Origin: Deltaproteobacteria bacterium
Lineage (GTDB): Bacteria > Desulfobacterota > Binatia > UBA1149 > SPBQ01
DNA: 64,000 bases
NCBI GenBank assembly: GCA_029262375.1
Contig: JAJCZM010000016.1
Coordinates: 62,001 to 126,000, forward strand
Direction of reading: 5' to 3'
Part shown: positions 1-9,237 of the stretch, one piece after another
Numbering within the stretch: position 1 is the stretch's first letter
Layout: every line of letters begins with the position of its first letter
The notes under the pieces: model-generated
What the model was told of the DNA's origin: nothing
The model's input: the letters and a program-made list of their open reading frames with translations, nothing else
Databases searched by the model: none
Position numbers and translations under genes: made by a program

Positions 1-155
1 AGAATCACGTACAGGCCGGCTACTCCCAAGAACGACACCATCAACGACAACGCCGAGTAGATGATGTTGCGAGAGAACGCGACGCCCGCAGCTCCCACGA
101 CCGCCGTACCGGCGAGCGCGTAGAAGGTGAGTACGGATAGCGACAGGTTTTCCAT
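1..155 (-). CDS. nuoJ: NADH-quinone oxidoreductase subunit J, first cluster (partial, N-terminus only)
   Basis: The reading frame begins at the ATG at 155 and leaves the window at its left edge after about 51 residues. The visible part starts MENLSLSVLTFYALAG and continues into a second hydrophobic helix with SRNIIYSALSLMV, which is typical of the NuoJ N-terminus, a membrane-arm subunit of complex I. It lies 4 bases after the nuoI stop codon, so it belongs to the same transcript. This copy is distinct from the complete nuoJ of the second cluster at 13196. The rest of the gene, and presumably nuoK-N, would lie outside the window. Confidence 0.85.
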   Translation of the reverse strand, partial: MENLSLSVLTFYALAGTAVVGAAGVAFSRNIIYSALSLMVSFLGVAGLYVI

Positions 156-159
156 CGAA

Positions 160-702
160 CTAGGCCCCACTCCCATCGTCGGGATCCGCGAACTCGTCTA
201 TGTAGCGCATGCCGCGTTCAAGAATGGGCAGAATCGCCGGGTCGTCTTCGCCCGACTTTTTCGGCTTGTAGGCAGGGACCGGGACTTTTACAAACCGCTT
301 TACCAGGCTTTCGAGAGAGTAATCCGACCCTTCGAACTCGCGGGTGTGGTGAATCGATCCCGTCGGGCACGGCTCGCTGCACAACCCGCAGTACATGCAC
401 TTGGCCATGTCGATGTCGAAGCGGTTGAGCAGCATCTCCTTCGTCTGCATGTCCTTCTTTGCATCGATGCGGATACAATCGATGGGACAGGCACGTTCGC
501 ACGCGAGACAACCGGTGCAGATCTCCAGGTCCACTTCGAGGATGCCGCGATAGCGATAAGGCAGCGTGTCTTGGACGCGAACAGCGATGCGATCGGGATA
601 CTGAACCGTGTACGGCTTGCGGAAGAGGTGCGAGAACGTGATCGACATCCCTTCGAACGCCGTCGCAAGCGAGATCCAGATATTGTGAAAGTAAACTCTC
701 AT
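160..702 (-). CDS. nuoI: NADH-quinone oxidoreductase subunit I (2x[4Fe-4S] ferredoxin-like)
   Basis: The 180-residue product carries electrons between the peripheral arm and the quinone-site clusters of complex I (clusters N6a and N6b). Two ferredoxin motifs are visible: CxxCxxCxxxCP at residues 62-73 (CTGCLACERACP) and a second at 102-113 (CMYCGLCSEPCP). An N-terminal amphipathic stretch resembles the membrane-contacting helix of NuoI. It sits 32 bases after nuoH and 4 bases before nuoJ. It is the only nuoI in the window, because the second cluster has none. Confidence 0.95.
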   Translation of the reverse strand: MRVYFHNIWISLATAFEGMSITFSHLFRKPYTVQYPDRIAVRVQDTLPYRYRGILEVDLEICTGCLACERACPIDCIRIDAKKDMQTKEMLLNRFDIDMAKCMYCGLCSEPCPTGSIHHTREFEGSDYSLESLVKRFVKVPVPAYKPKKSGEDDPAILPILERGMRYIDEFADPDDGSGA

Positions 703-734
703 TCAATGCGCTCCGAGCCGCGGGTTGACCCGTC

Positions 735-1913
735 TTATCCGGCTATCGTCCACCCCATGCCTTTCGCACGCCTGAGATGGAACACCACCCGGCGAAAGAA
801 GTTCGCGATCACGAGGACTACGAGGCCGAACATCGCGAAACGTAGTCCGAGGATTCCTTCGGGCGCAACGACCATCGTCACGGCGGTTCCAAGCACACAG
901 ACCAGCCCGATGGGTACGAGATATTTCCAGCACAGCGTCATCAGCTGATCGACGCGCACGCGAGGTAGAGTCGCGCGAATCCACATCGCGACGAATACCC
1001 AGAAACACGATTTCAGGAAGATCGAAAGGAACTGAGCGACCCCAAGCAGTACTGCGTTTTCGGTGAAAGGCGGAACCTGCCAGCCGCCCATGTAGAGCGT
1101 GGCCATCAACGCACCGATCAAATAGAGGTTGCCCCATTCGGCCAAGAAGAAGAGCAACATACGCATGCCGCTGTACTCGGTCGCAAAACCGGCAACCAGC
1201 TCGGATTCCGCTTCCGGAAGATCGAAGGGGGTTCGGTTGCCCTCTGCAAGGGCCGAAACGAAGAAGAGTAGGAACGCAGCGAGCGCGAAGGGGCTGTGGA
1301 ACATGTGCCAGTTCCAAGGCTGCCAACCTTGCGCCTCAATGATCCCCTGCATCGACAGCGTCCCGGATAGAAGAACGACGGGAAAGATGCCGAGTCCGGC
1401 AGGGATCTCGTAACTGACGATCTGCGTCGCGGAGCGAATACCGCCGAGCATCGACCATTTGTTGTTGGACGACCAGCCGGCGATCAGGATTCCGACGACG
1501 ACCAACGACGTTGCCGCCGTGACGTAGAGAATACCGATATTGAGGTCGGCAATAATCAGATTCGCACCGAAAGGTACCGCCACGAACGCCGCAACGAATC
1601 CCACGACGACGACGTAGGGTGCGATACGGAAAAGGCGCGGGTCAACCGCGGTCGGGATGACGTCTTCTTTGAGAAGATTCTTCAGCCCGTCCGCAAGCCA
1701 CTGCAGAAAGCCGAACGGGCCGACGCGGTTCGGACCGATACGCGATTGCATACGCGCCCAGACGCGACGCTCGAGCCAACTGGTGATTCCCGCAACCGGT
1801 AAAATGAAACCGAACACCACGATCGCGCCGAACGCGAGCATGCCAAGCAGGTAGCCGACTTCCAGCGCTAGGCCTTCGGCGCCGCCGAGAAGAGTAGTGA
1901 GGTATTCTTGCAT
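735..1913 (-). CDS. nuoH: NADH-quinone oxidoreductase subunit H, first cluster
   Basis: A 392-residue multi-spanning membrane protein that forms the quinone-chamber heel of complex I. Family hallmarks are WLERRVWARMQSRIGPNRVGP near residue 50, SNNKWSMLGGIRSATQ, SYEIP, and the acidic loop FDLPEAESELVAGFATEYSG. Its start codon at 1913 directly abuts the nuoD stop, with no intergenic bases. It shares the general family pattern with the second nuoH (13747-14847) but differs clearly in sequence, so the two are old paralogues or independently acquired rather than a recent duplication. Confidence 0.95.
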   Translation of the reverse strand: MQEYLTTLLGGAEGLALEVGYLLGMLAFGAIVVFGFILPVAGITSWLERRVWARMQSRIGPNRVGPFGFLQWLADGLKNLLKEDVIPTAVDPRLFRIAPYVVVVGFVAAFVAVPFGANLIIADLNIGILYVTAATSLVVVGILIAGWSSNNKWSMLGGIRSATQIVSYEIPAGLGIFPVVLLSGTLSMQGIIEAQGWQPWNWHMFHSPFALAAFLLFFVSALAEGNRTPFDLPEAESELVAGFATEYSGMRMLLFFLAEWGNLYLIGALMATLYMGGWQVPPFTENAVLLGVAQFLSIFLKSCFWVFVAMWIRATLPRVRVDQLMTLCWKYLVPIGLVCVLGTAVTMVVAPEGILGLRFAMFGLVVLVIANFFRRVVFHLRRAKGMGWTIAG

Positions 1914-3056
1914 TTAGCGGTCCACCTCTGGAGCAACGATGTCGAACGTCGCAATCACGGCCACCAAATCCGCGATCATGAGTCCACGACTGAGCTCTTG
2001 TATGATCGACATCGCGGTCCAGGACCCAGTGCGAATGTGGACGCGATAGGGGAACTCGGTTCCGTCGCTGGCGACATACCAACTCATGTCGCCGCGCGCA
2101 CCTTCGACACGCACGTGCACGTCGCCCGCCGGCGGTTTCAGGTTGCGAGGAACCTTGGCAATCACGGGACCGTCTGGGATCTGACGCAGCGCTTGGCGGA
2201 GAATCTTGATCGATTCGAAGACCTCCTTGATGCGCATCATGTAACGGTCCCAACAGTCGCCGACCTGCCCCATCTCGCCTTCACCGATGGGAACATCGAA
2301 CTCGAACTCGTCGTAAACGCTGTAGGGTTGGTCCTTGCGCAGATCGTACTTCACACCACTGGCGCGCAGATTCGGGCCGACGAGGTTGAAGTTCTTTGCC
2401 ATGGCAGGCGAAACCACCGCGACGTTGGCAAGACGCTCTACATAAATCTTGTTGTAGGAAAGAAGATCGTTGATCTCGTGAATGGTCGGCTCGAGGTGAT
2501 CGAGATACTCGAGAACCTTCTCTTGGTAACCGGGCGGGAGATCCCACGCGACACCGCCGATGCGCATGTAGTTGTAGGTCAGACGCGCACCGCAGAGTTC
2601 TTCGATCAGGTCGTTGATCATCTCGCGTTCGCGAAGCGCGTGCGTGAACGGCGTGATCGCGCCGATGTCCATACCGGTGGCGCCGATCGCAAGCAGATGA
2701 CTGCAGATGCGGCCGAGTTCCCCCGCGATCGTGCGGCAGTACTCTCCGCGCTTCGGCACTTCGATGCCGGCAAGTTTCTCCGACGCCATGCCCCAGCCCT
2801 GATTGGCGGTCATCGCAGCGACGTAATCGACGCGGTCGGTATAGGGCATGAAGCCATGCCAGCCGACTTTCTCGGCGATCTTCTCGATGGAGCGATGTAG
2901 ATAGCCGATGTCCGGAATCGCGGTGCGCATCACCTCGCCATCGGCCTTGACGATAAAACGGAGCACGCCGTGGGTGCTCGGGTGTTGCGGACCCATGTTG
3001 AGGGTCATTTCTTCCGTCGCGAGGCCTTGGCCTTCGACTTCGATTTCTACGCTCAT
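1914..3056 (-). CDS. nuoD: NADH-quinone oxidoreductase subunit D, first cluster (49 kDa type)
   Basis: A 380-residue protein that lines the quinone-reduction pocket of complex I together with NuoB. The N-terminus has the canonical [14 protein letters not shown], followed by [12 protein letters not shown] and [10 protein letters not shown], which hold the quinone-binding His and Tyr region. The C-terminus ends DIVAPEVDR, as expected for the family. The spacing to nuoC is 52 bases. This is the conventional type of NuoD. The second copy (15402) is more divergent. Confidence 0.95.
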   Translation of the reverse strand: MSVEIEVEGQGLATEEMTLNMGPQHPSTHGVLRFIVKADGEVMRTAIPDIGYLHRSIEKIAEKVGWHGFMPYTDRVDYVAAMTANQGWGMASEKLAGIEVPKRGEYCRTIAGELGRICSHLLAIGATGMDIGAITPFTHALREREMINDLIEELCGARLTYNYMRIGGVAWDLPPGYQEKVLEYLDHLEPTIHEINDLLSYNKIYVERLANVAVVSPAMAKNFNLVGPNLRASGVKYDLRKDQPYSVYDEFEFDVPIGEGEMGQVGDCWDRYMMRIKEVFESIKILRQALRQIPDGPVIAKVPRNLKPPAGDVHVRVEGARGDMSWYVASDGTEFPYRVHIRTGSWTAMSIIQELSRGLMIADLVAVIATFDIVAPEVDR

Positions 3057-3108
3057 GTCTTAATCGTCTCGTGCGAGCGTTACTCGCAACTCCGCCCGCT
3101 CAGCAGCG

Positions 3109-3624
3109 TTAGCTCCTGCCGGGGATATCGACGCTCAGCAGACTCTCTCGCATGGTGGAGATACCATGGTAATCGGGAGCCTCTACATAATCTTTTCGTA
3201 GTGGGTTGCCGACCCAGTCGTCCGGCAACAAAATGCGACGCTGATCAGTGTGGCCGATGAAATCGATACCGAGAAGGTCAAACACCTCTCGTTCGAGCCA
3301 ATCAGCGGCAGCCCAGACATGCATCACCGTGTTCACTTTCGGTGCTTCGCGATCGGCGTTCACCTTGATCGTCAACTCGGACCCGGAGTCGTAGTTCACG
3401 AAGCTATAGACAACCTGAATGTGACCTTTGTCGGGATAGTCGCAGCCCGTCAGGTTCGTCAGCACTTCGTAGTTGAAATCCGGGTGCGACTGGAGATACT
3501 CGGCAACGCCGTCGATCTTGTCGGGATCCACCTCGATCCAGTTCTCTACGCTGCCTTCCATCACTGGACCAACGGCAGCACCGAACGTGGCCTCGAGTTT
3601 CTTCTGAATGCCTTGGATGTCCAT
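3109..3624 (-). CDS. nuoC: NADH-quinone oxidoreductase subunit C, first cluster (30 kDa type)
   Basis: The peripheral-arm subunit of complex I, with no cofactor. I place the start at the ATG at 3624 (MDIQGIQKK, 171 residues), 8 bases after the nuoB stop. The frame stays open further upstream to 3738, but that extension would overlap nuoB by about 100 bases and its sequence looks non-coding. Signature segments are WLEREVFDLLGIDF and HTDQRRILLPDDW followed by GNPLRKDY. NuoC and NuoD are separate genes here, not fused. Confidence 0.92.
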   Translation of the reverse strand: MDIQGIQKKLEATFGAAVGPVMEGSVENWIEVDPDKIDGVAEYLQSHPDFNYEVLTNLTGCDYPDKGHIQVVYSFVNYDSGSELTIKVNADREAPKVNTVMHVWAAADWLEREVFDLLGIDFIGHTDQRRILLPDDWVGNPLRKDYVEAPDYHGISTMRESLLSVDIPGRS

Positions 3625-3632
3625 ATCGATGG

Positions 3633-4130
3633 CTAGGCCGAAGCCGGCGACTCCGAACGCACCAGCCATTTCTCCTGCATCATTTTGTCCTGCAGCATCA
3701 TCAGCCCCTCGGTGAGGGCCTCCGGTCTCGGCGGACAACCGGGGACATAAACATCGACCGGGATGACCTTATCGACACCGTCACAAACCGAGTAGCCGAG
3801 CTGGAAAAGACCGCCGCAGTTCGCGCAGCTCCCCATCGACAGTACGTACTTCGGATCGGGCATCTGTTCGTAGAGGATCTTCGTGCGCAGCGCCATCTTG
3901 AGCGTCAACGTGCCCGCAACAATCATGAGGTCGGATGCGCGAGGCGTTGCGCGCGGCGCCATTCCGAATCGATCCAGATCGGATCTCGGACCGCCCGTCT
4001 GCATCATCTCGATAGCGCAGCAGGCAAGGCCGAAGAGCATGTACCAGAGCGACGACTTGCGCGTCCAGTTGAGCAGCTGATCGATCTTCGTCGTCAGCAC
4101 CATCTCTGGGACGCTGTTAATCAACGACAT
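3633..4130 (-). CDS. nuoB: NADH-quinone oxidoreductase subunit B (cluster N2)
   Basis: Carries the terminal [4Fe-4S] cluster N2 that reduces quinone. The N2 ligands are visible: the tandem CC in [10 protein letters not shown], the Cys in MGSCANCGG and the Cys in [12 protein letters not shown] choose the ATG at 4130 (MSLINSV, 165 residues) because a GGAGGGG sequence lies just upstream. The frame is open to 4154. The start overlaps the end of nuoA by 14 bases. It is the only nuoB in the window, which matters because the second nuo operon lacks this indispensable subunit. Confidence 0.95.
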   Translation of the reverse strand: MSLINSVPEMVLTTKIDQLLNWTRKSSLWYMLFGLACCAIEMMQTGGPRSDLDRFGMAPRATPRASDLMIVAGTLTLKMALRTKILYEQMPDPKYVLSMGSCANCGGLFQLGYSVCDGVDKVIPVDVYVPGCPPRPEALTEGLMMLQDKMMQEKWLVRSESPASA

Positions 4131-4563
4131 AGTCGGCCCCTCCCTGCCCAACAACGCGGCGGCGCGGCCGCTCTTCGGGTCCTACCACGGTTTTGATCCA
4201 CTGCAGGTCGCCCTTGCGCCAGACATAGACCAAGCCCGAGATAAGAATGCTGATGAAGATCAGAATCTCGACGAGCGCGAACAGGCCGCGCCCGCTATCA
4301 ACCCAACCTTTGAAAACCGCCACCACGGGGTAGACGAATGCTACCTCGACGTCGAAGATCAAGAAGACCAACGCAATCAAATAGAAGCGGATATTAAAAT
4401 TGATCCAGGAATCGCCGTCGACCTCTTCACCGCACTCGTAGGTAGTCAGTTTTGCGCGTTCCGGGTTGGACGGTCGGAGCAGTGCTCCGAGGCCCATCAT
4501 CAGTGCGCAGAGACCTACCCCAAGACCGACGAAGACGAGGACGTTCGCGTAGTCGAAATGCAT
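4117..4563 (-). CDS. nuoA: NADH-quinone oxidoreductase subunit A, first cluster
   Basis: First gene of the cluster, 148 residues with three hydrophobic helices. The conserved loop [20 protein letters not shown] and the helix [18 protein letters not shown] are diagnostic of NuoA. A GGGGAG ribosome-binding sequence precedes the ATG at 4563. The C-terminal tail is Arg-rich and longer than usual, ending where nuoB starts. It is about 34% longer than the second NuoA (118 residues). Confidence 0.94.
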   Translation of the reverse strand: MHFDYANVLVFVGLGVGLCALMMGLGALLRPSNPERAKLTTYECGEEVDGDSWINFNIRFYLIALVFLIFDVEVAFVYPVVAVFKGWVDSGRGLFALVEILIFISILISGLVYVWRKGDLQWIKTVVGPEERPRRRVVGQGGADYVVD

Positions 4564-4588
4564 GTAACTCCCCGAAAGACAAAGGTTT

Positions 4589-4617
4589 GGGGTAACACTC
4601 GCTTTTCAGGATGTCAA
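4589..4617 (-). promoter_or_regulatory. Possible sigma70-type promoter of the first nuo cluster
   Basis: On the minus strand a perfect -35 hexamer TTGACA (4612-4617) is followed after 17 bases by the weak -10 candidate TACCCC (4589-4594). It lies 26-54 bases upstream of the nuoA start. The -35 match is strong and the -10 match is poor, so this is a tentative call. Confidence 0.35.
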
Positions 4618-4670
4618 ACTTTGTCCGACCGTTGAGAATTAGCGTCAGTAAGTCTCGTCGGGGTCGATAG

Positions 4671-5468
4671 TTAAGTCTTCCTACTACGCGGTAGTGGCAG
4701 AACGTTCAGCTTCCCTGTCAGGTCGTTCATGTCGACATAGACATCGGTTTGGTAGACTTCGCGCACGGACGCATACGTGATCACGTCCTCCGGCGCGCCC
4801 GCTGCGTAGACGCTTCCTTGATCGAGCAACACCACCTGGTCGAAGTACAGAGACGCCAGGTTCAAGTCGTGCAGCACCGAAACCACCGTCATCCCTCGCT
4901 CTTCGTTGAGCGCTGCCAGCAAGTCGTACAAAACGGTCTGCTGTTTGATGTCGAGGAAAGCCGCCGGTTCATCCAGAAGCATCAGCCGCGGCTCCTGCGC
5001 CAGAGCCCGCGCCACGGCGACTCGCTGCCGCTCGCCGCTCGACAGCGTGTCGAAGATCCGATGCGACAGCGCCGCGACCTCCGTGGATTCCATCGCCTCG
5101 GCGGCAGCCTCGAGATCGGCCTCGGATTCCAGTCGAAAACCTTCGATATGGGGCGCCCTCCCCATCAATACGACCTCTAGAACCGTGTAGGGAAACCCGA
5201 GAAGACTCTGAGTGCCTACGACCGCAACCTGACGCGCAAAGGAGCGCCGTCGCGCTGAATCCGGCGGTCCTCCACACACCGAAACGTCACCGCCCGAAGG
5301 CGTGACCAGGCCCGCAAGCACACGTAATAGCGTTGTTTTTCCGGATCCGTTGGGCCCGATCACGGCCGTCATCGAGCCGGTCGGGACGACGAGATCGACG
5401 CCCTTCAGGCCGGTATCGCTGCTGCGATACCTGTACTCCACGGCCCGCAGCTCGATCGCGTTGCTCAT
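4671..5468 (-). CDS. btuD: Vitamin B12 (iron/cobalamin family) ABC transporter ATP-binding protein
   Basis: A 265-residue ABC ATPase. Walker A is GPNGSGKTT near residue 38, the signature motif is LSSGERQRV, Walker B is LMLLDEP, and the switch His lies in VLHDLNLAS. Its ATG overlaps the btuC stop (ATGA). It energises import through the BtuC-like permease. The family also serves iron-siderophore and heme uptake. I favour cobalamin because of the binding protein upstream and the cobalamin-dependent enzymes in this window. Confidence 0.85.
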   Translation of the reverse strand: MSNAIELRAVEYRYRSSDTGLKGVDLVVPTGSMTAVIGPNGSGKTTLLRVLAGLVTPSGGDVSVCGGPPDSARRRSFARQVAVVGTQSLLGFPYTVLEVVLMGRAPHIEGFRLESEADLEAAAEAMESTEVAALSHRIFDTLSSGERQRVAVARALAQEPRLMLLDEPAAFLDIKQQTVLYDLLAALNEERGMTVVSVLHDLNLASLYFDQVVLLDQGSVYAAGAPEDVITYASVREVYQTDVYVDMNDLTGKLNVLPLPRSRKT

Positions 5469-6487
5469 AGATCACGACCCGCCGACGCGCTGCGGCGAAG
5501 CAGATAGATGAAGAACGGGCCGCCCGCCATGGCCGTGATTGCGCCTACTGGCAGCTCCGCCGGCCGAATGGCCGTGCGTGCAATGGCATCGCAGAGCACC
5601 AAGAACGTAGCGCCGCCAAACAGCGACGCCGGCAGCAGTAGCCGGTTGTCGCTTCCCAAGATTCGGCGCAACAGGTGGGGAACGATCAAGCCCACGAACG
5701 TAATCACGCCGGTGAGCGCAACGACCGCGCCGACCATCAAGGATGCCGCCGCGAAGACACGGCGCCGACTCTGCCCGAGATCCACACCGAGGTGTTCAGC
5801 CGTCTCATCCCCGAGCGACAAGAGATCGAGAGTTCGTGCCTCGCGCACCAACACCGCCGTACCGATGCCGACGAGTGCGGCCACCAGCGCGAGCACCGGG
5901 TACGGATGCACGGCGATGCCCCCCATCAACCAAAAGACGATCGATTGCGTGCGGCTCATGTCCACCACAGCGCTCACTAGCAAGATCAGCGAGGCCGCGA
6001 ACGTGTTGAAGATCACGCCGACGAGGATCTGGGTGTACGGTTCGAGCCGGCCATGAACCAGCGACAAACGATAAACCAACGCACTCGATGAAGCGGCACC
6101 GACGAATGCAGCCATGGGAACGAAGTACTGCCCCAGACCGGACGGCAGCACTGCCAGCGCGAAGACCGCGGCAAGCGCCGCACCGCCGGATACTCCGATG
6201 ATGTCGGGGCTAGCCAGCGGATTGCGCAATGTCGGCTGAAGAGCCGCCCCCGCCACAGCGAGCGCGCCGCCGACGGTCGCCGCGAGGAGCACGCGCGGCA
6301 ATCGTACCTGTAGAAATATCGTGCGATCGGTTCCGGCGACGCTCCAGACCTGGCCGAGGTCGAGCGTAACGGCACCCGTCAATGCGCCTGCGATGCACGT
6401 CACGAAGGTTGCGACCATCAGCAACAGCAACGACGTGCGAAGCTCTGTCCGCGTAAGCCGCGCTGCGCTTGGCGTACGCGACGTCAT
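5465..6487 (-). CDS. btuC: Vitamin B12 ABC transporter permease (FecCD/BtuC family)
   Basis: A 340-residue integral membrane protein with about ten hydrophobic helices, the usual size for the FecCD family. Family segments include RLPRVLLAATVGGALAVAG, LRNPLASPDIIGVSGGA and TGVITFVGLIVPHLLRR. The start codon shares one base with the btuF stop (TAATG) and the stop overlaps btuD, so the three genes are translationally coupled in the order F-C-D. It forms the transmembrane channel for the substrate delivered by BtuF. Confidence 0.88.
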   Translation of the reverse strand: MTSRTPSAARLTRTELRTSLLLLMVATFVTCIAGALTGAVTLDLGQVWSVAGTDRTIFLQVRLPRVLLAATVGGALAVAGAALQPTLRNPLASPDIIGVSGGAALAAVFALAVLPSGLGQYFVPMAAFVGAASSSALVYRLSLVHGRLEPYTQILVGVIFNTFAASLILLVSAVVDMSRTQSIVFWLMGGIAVHPYPVLALVAALVGIGTAVLVREARTLDLLSLGDETAEHLGVDLGQSRRRVFAAASLMVGAVVALTGVITFVGLIVPHLLRRILGSDNRLLLPASLFGGATFLVLCDAIARTAIRPAELPVGAITAMAGGPFFIYLLRRSASAGRDL

Positions 6488-7539
6488 TATTCGGGGTGAA
6501 TGTAGCGCCCCATCAGAAGCGCCTGTTCGGCCAAGCGGGGCCCCGGACGTAACAAGAGAAAGCCACCGTGTCCGTGAATACGGCCGTCGGCTACTGCGGG
6601 AATCAGCGGATACTTCGACCAGCGACGCACGACGGTTCCGACCTCATCTTGGTCGAACTCCTGCATCGACGCGTCGACGATGACCTCCGGATTGGAGGCG
6701 ATTAGATACTCGAGGCCGGTGCGCGGCCACTTGCCCCCGAGCTTGTCGGCGATGTTTCGGCCTCCGGCGATACGTACCAGATCACCGAGGTAACTCGATG
6801 GCCCGGCAAGCACGAGCGGTTCGTAGTCGATGACGATGGCGACTCGGGGTTTGCTGCGCTCCGAGACGCGCGCACGCACGGTGTTTACCGCCGAGTCGAT
6901 GCGGTCGAGCAGCAACAGCCCCTCCATCGTGCGACCTACCAACTTCGAGACCGCGCGGATGCTCTCGCGGATGGCGTCGATCGACGCCGACCCCTCGCCT
7001 ACTACCTCGACCCGCAATCCCGCACGCTCGAGCGCTTCCACGGCGTTGCGGTTGCCCGGGCTTGGCGACGTGATGACGAGATCCGGCTCGAGTTTGATGA
7101 CCGCTTCTATGACCGGCGAAAGAAAACTGCCGACACGAGGCAAGCTCGCCACTTCCTTTGGGTGGTCGCAGTAACGCGAAACACCCACCACCCGTGGTCC
7201 AACGCCGAGCGCGAACAGCGTCTCGGTAACGCCGGGCGTCAGCGAGACGATCCGCTCCGGCACGCCCGCGAAGCGTAGACGCTCGAAGGGCGCGATGTCG
7301 ATCGCCGACGGGAACGGGGAGCTCGGCAACGAACGGCGAGCGGGGGGCTGGGCCATTGCTGCTGGCGGCGCCTTCGATGCCGGCGGCGCCGCAGCGGCGG
7401 GGGCTTCCATCGCCGGGACCGGGGCGGCGAGCCCTGGTGTGGAACTCCGCTCAGCAGCCACAGACGGGCTAACAGTGAGAGCCCAACAGACTAGAGGCGC
7501 GAGGAGTGCGACCGACGATTTCGCCGACTTACGAGGCAT
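6487..7539 (-). CDS. btuF: Periplasmic cobalamin-binding protein of an ABC importer
   Basis: The mature part resembles BtuF: RIVSLTPGVTETLFALG, then VVGVSRYCDHP, a segment frequent in cobalamin-binding members, then LEPDLVI. I choose the ATG at 7539 (MPRKSAKS), which gives a 350-residue protein with a signal peptide (hydrophobic core about residues 10-28). A Pro/Ala-rich linker of about 50 residues follows. The frame is open to 7563. No cobalamin riboswitch (B12 box) is recognisable in the 246 bases upstream, which instead hold two hairpins. Siderophore or heme binding remains possible. Confidence 0.8.
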   Translation of the reverse strand: MPRKSAKSSVALLAPLVCWALTVSPSVAAERSSTPGLAAPVPAMEAPAAAAPPASKAPPAAMAQPPARRSLPSSPFPSAIDIAPFERLRFAGVPERIVSLTPGVTETLFALGVGPRVVGVSRYCDHPKEVASLPRVGSFLSPVIEAVIKLEPDLVITSPSPGNRNAVEALERAGLRVEVVGEGSASIDAIRESIRAVSKLVGRTMEGLLLLDRIDSAVNTVRARVSERSKPRVAIVIDYEPLVLAGPSSYLGDLVRIAGGRNIADKLGGKWPRTGLEYLIASNPEVIVDASMQEFDQDEVGTVVRRWSKYPLIPAVADGRIHGHGGFLLLRPGPRLAEQALLMGRYIHPE

Positions 7540-7638
7540 GCTGTTCCAGTTGGGGACGATCACGGTAAAAAAATGGCTGGAACACGAAATTCAGTCGAAT
7601 GAACGGTACGCCGGGCCGTCATTACTTAAGAAGCCCCG

Positions 7639-7676
7639 CGAAGAGAAAGTTTGCTCCTCCTTTTCCTTTCTCTTCG
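7639..7676. repeat. Perfect 11-bp inverted repeat upstream of btuF
   Basis: CGAAGAGAAAG at 7639-7649 is repeated in inverse orientation (CTTTCTCTTCG) at 7666-7676 around a 16-base purine-rich loop (minus-strand view) that contains GGAGGAG. It lies about 100 bases upstream of the btuF start. It has no T-run on either strand, so it does not look like an intrinsic terminator. It could be an operator or a leader structure. Confidence 0.6.
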
Positions 7677-7682
7677 ATCCTT

Positions 7683-7717
7683 GCCGGGTGGCGGTGTCCC
7701 CCCCGCCGCTGCCCGGC
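7683..7717 (-). repeat. GC-rich hairpin between nuoN and btuF
   Basis: On the minus strand GCCGGG-CA-GCGG pairs with CCGC-CA-CCCGGC, giving a 6+4 bp stem with a symmetric CA/CA internal loop and a G-rich apical loop. It follows the nuoN stop by about 70 bases. The hairpin could terminate or stabilise the 3' end of the second nuo transcript. No U-tract follows, so factor-independent termination is doubtful. Confidence 0.45.
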
Positions 7718-7785
7718 TCCTTCATCAGCTCGATCTCGCATACACCCACCCTAGCAGGCCGGGCGCTCATTGTGTGAAATCCGCG

Positions 7786-9237
7786 TCAGGGGCCGAGAAG
7801 TACGCCTTCGAGGGCAACGGAAGCTCCACTGAGCACCGCGCCGGGCATCACGCCAAGCAACACCACCGCCACGACCGACAACGCCAAAGCCGCCCAAATG
7901 AAGGGCCGCGGAGCCAGAGGCTGGGGATTTTCGTTGCCTCGTTCGAAGTACATCGTCCGAACGACACCGAGGTAGTAGAACGCTGAGACCACGCTGTTGA
8001 GAACCGCGACAACGACGAGACCGGTCAAACCGGCGTCTAAGGCGGCCTTGAACAGGTAGAGCTTCCCCAGGAAGCCGCCGAGCGGGGGAATCCCCACCAG
8101 CGACAGCATACAAATCGTCATCGCGATCGCGAGTACCGGCCTGGAATGCCCAATGCCCGCGAGATCGGAAATCCGCTGCTCGGTCGCACCGTCCTCGCTC
8201 AGCGCCATCGCGACACCGAAGGCGCCCAAGTTCATGACGCCGTAGACGGCGAGATAGAACAGCATCGCCTGGCCTGCCTCGGGCGTACCGGCCGCTAGGC
8301 CGATCAACAGATAGCCGCTGTGGGCAATCGAGGAATACGCCAGCATGCGCTTGAGATCCTTCTGACGCAGCGCAACGAAGTTGCCAACCGTCATCGTGGC
8401 CGCAGCACCGAGCCAGAGCGCGAGCCACAAGTCGCCACCCACGGCTTCCAAACCGACGAGCATCGTTCGGATGACCGCTGCAAACGCGCCCAACTTAACG
8501 ACCGTGGCCATGAAGACGGTGACCGACGTCGGTGCGCCTTCGTAGACATCAGGGGTCCAGAGATGGAATGGTACCGCCGCCACTTTGAACCCGAATCCGA
8601 CCAACAGCATCGATGCACCGATGAGCAAGAGAGTACGGCTCGGGCCGGGCACAGCATCAGCAGCGCCTGCTGCAACTTCTGAAAGCACGGTCGAGCCGGT
8701 AGCGCCGTATACGAGCGCGATTCCGTACAGCATGAACGCCGAGGCGAAAGCGCCGAGCAGAAAATACTTCACGGCGGCTTCGTTGGATTTGCCCTCGCTC
8801 TTCCAAATTCCGGCCAGCACGTACACCGCCATCGACATGGTCTCTAATCCGAGAAACATGACGATGAGATCGGTGGCAGCGGCCATGACGACCACCCCCG
8901 CCACCGCGAAGAGAATGAGCGGATAGTATTCGCCGCCTTTGATTCCGGTCGTCGGCAAGTAGTCCATTGCCATCACGACCGAGAGCGCCGCAAGAGCGCA
9001 AGCCAGGACGCTTGCGTAGACCGTCAATCCGTCGAGCGCGATGGCTCCACCGAAAACTCCCCGTTCGGCGAGCGAGCCCGTGAGTATCGCAGTGCTCACC
9101 AAAGCCACGACCGTCAACCAAGCAACGGCTAGATGTCGGCGGCCGACCGAGAAAAGTTCCGCAATCAACACGACGAGCGCCCAAACGCTGGCGGCCAAGA
9201 CGGGTGCAAGCAGCGTGTAGCTACCGAGCTGCGGCAT
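7786..9237 (-). CDS. nuoN: NADH-quinone oxidoreductase subunit N
   Basis: A 483-residue antiporter-like membrane subunit of complex I, last gene of the second nuo operon. About 14 hydrophobic helices are apparent. Conserved elements include the loop Glu in VMFLGLETMSMAVYVL, the Lys-bearing KSEGKSNEAAVKYFLLGAF, VAAVPFHLWTPDVYEGAPT and LKRMLAYSSIAHSGY. The start ATG shares a base with the nuoM stop (TGATG). Confidence 0.95.
   Translation of the reverse strand: MPQLGSYTLLAPVLAASVWALVVLIAELFSVGRRHLAVAWLTVVALVSTAILTGSLAERGVFGGAIALDGLTVYASVLACALAALSVVMAMDYLPTTGIKGGEYYPLILFAVAGVVVMAAATDLIVMFLGLETMSMAVYVLAGIWKSEGKSNEAAVKYFLLGAFASAFMLYGIALVYGATGSTVLSEVAAGAADAVPGPSRTLLLIGASMLLVGFGFKVAAVPFHLWTPDVYEGAPTSVTVFMATVVKLGAFAAVIRTMLVGLEAVGGDLWLALWLGAAATMTVGNFVALRQKDLKRMLAYSSIAHSGYLLIGLAAGTPEAGQAMLFYLAVYGVMNLGAFGVAMALSEDGATEQRISDLAGIGHSRPVLAIAMTICMLSLVGIPPLGGFLGKLYLFKAALDAGLTGLVVVAVLNSVVSAFYYLGVVRTMYFERGNENPQPLAPRPFIWAALALSVVAVVLLGVMPGAVLSGASVALEGVLLGP

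Noticed and set aside
7540..7785. Cobalamin riboswitch upstream of btuF
   Set aside because: No B12-box-like sequence and no matching core was found by eye; the hairpins present do not fit the fold.
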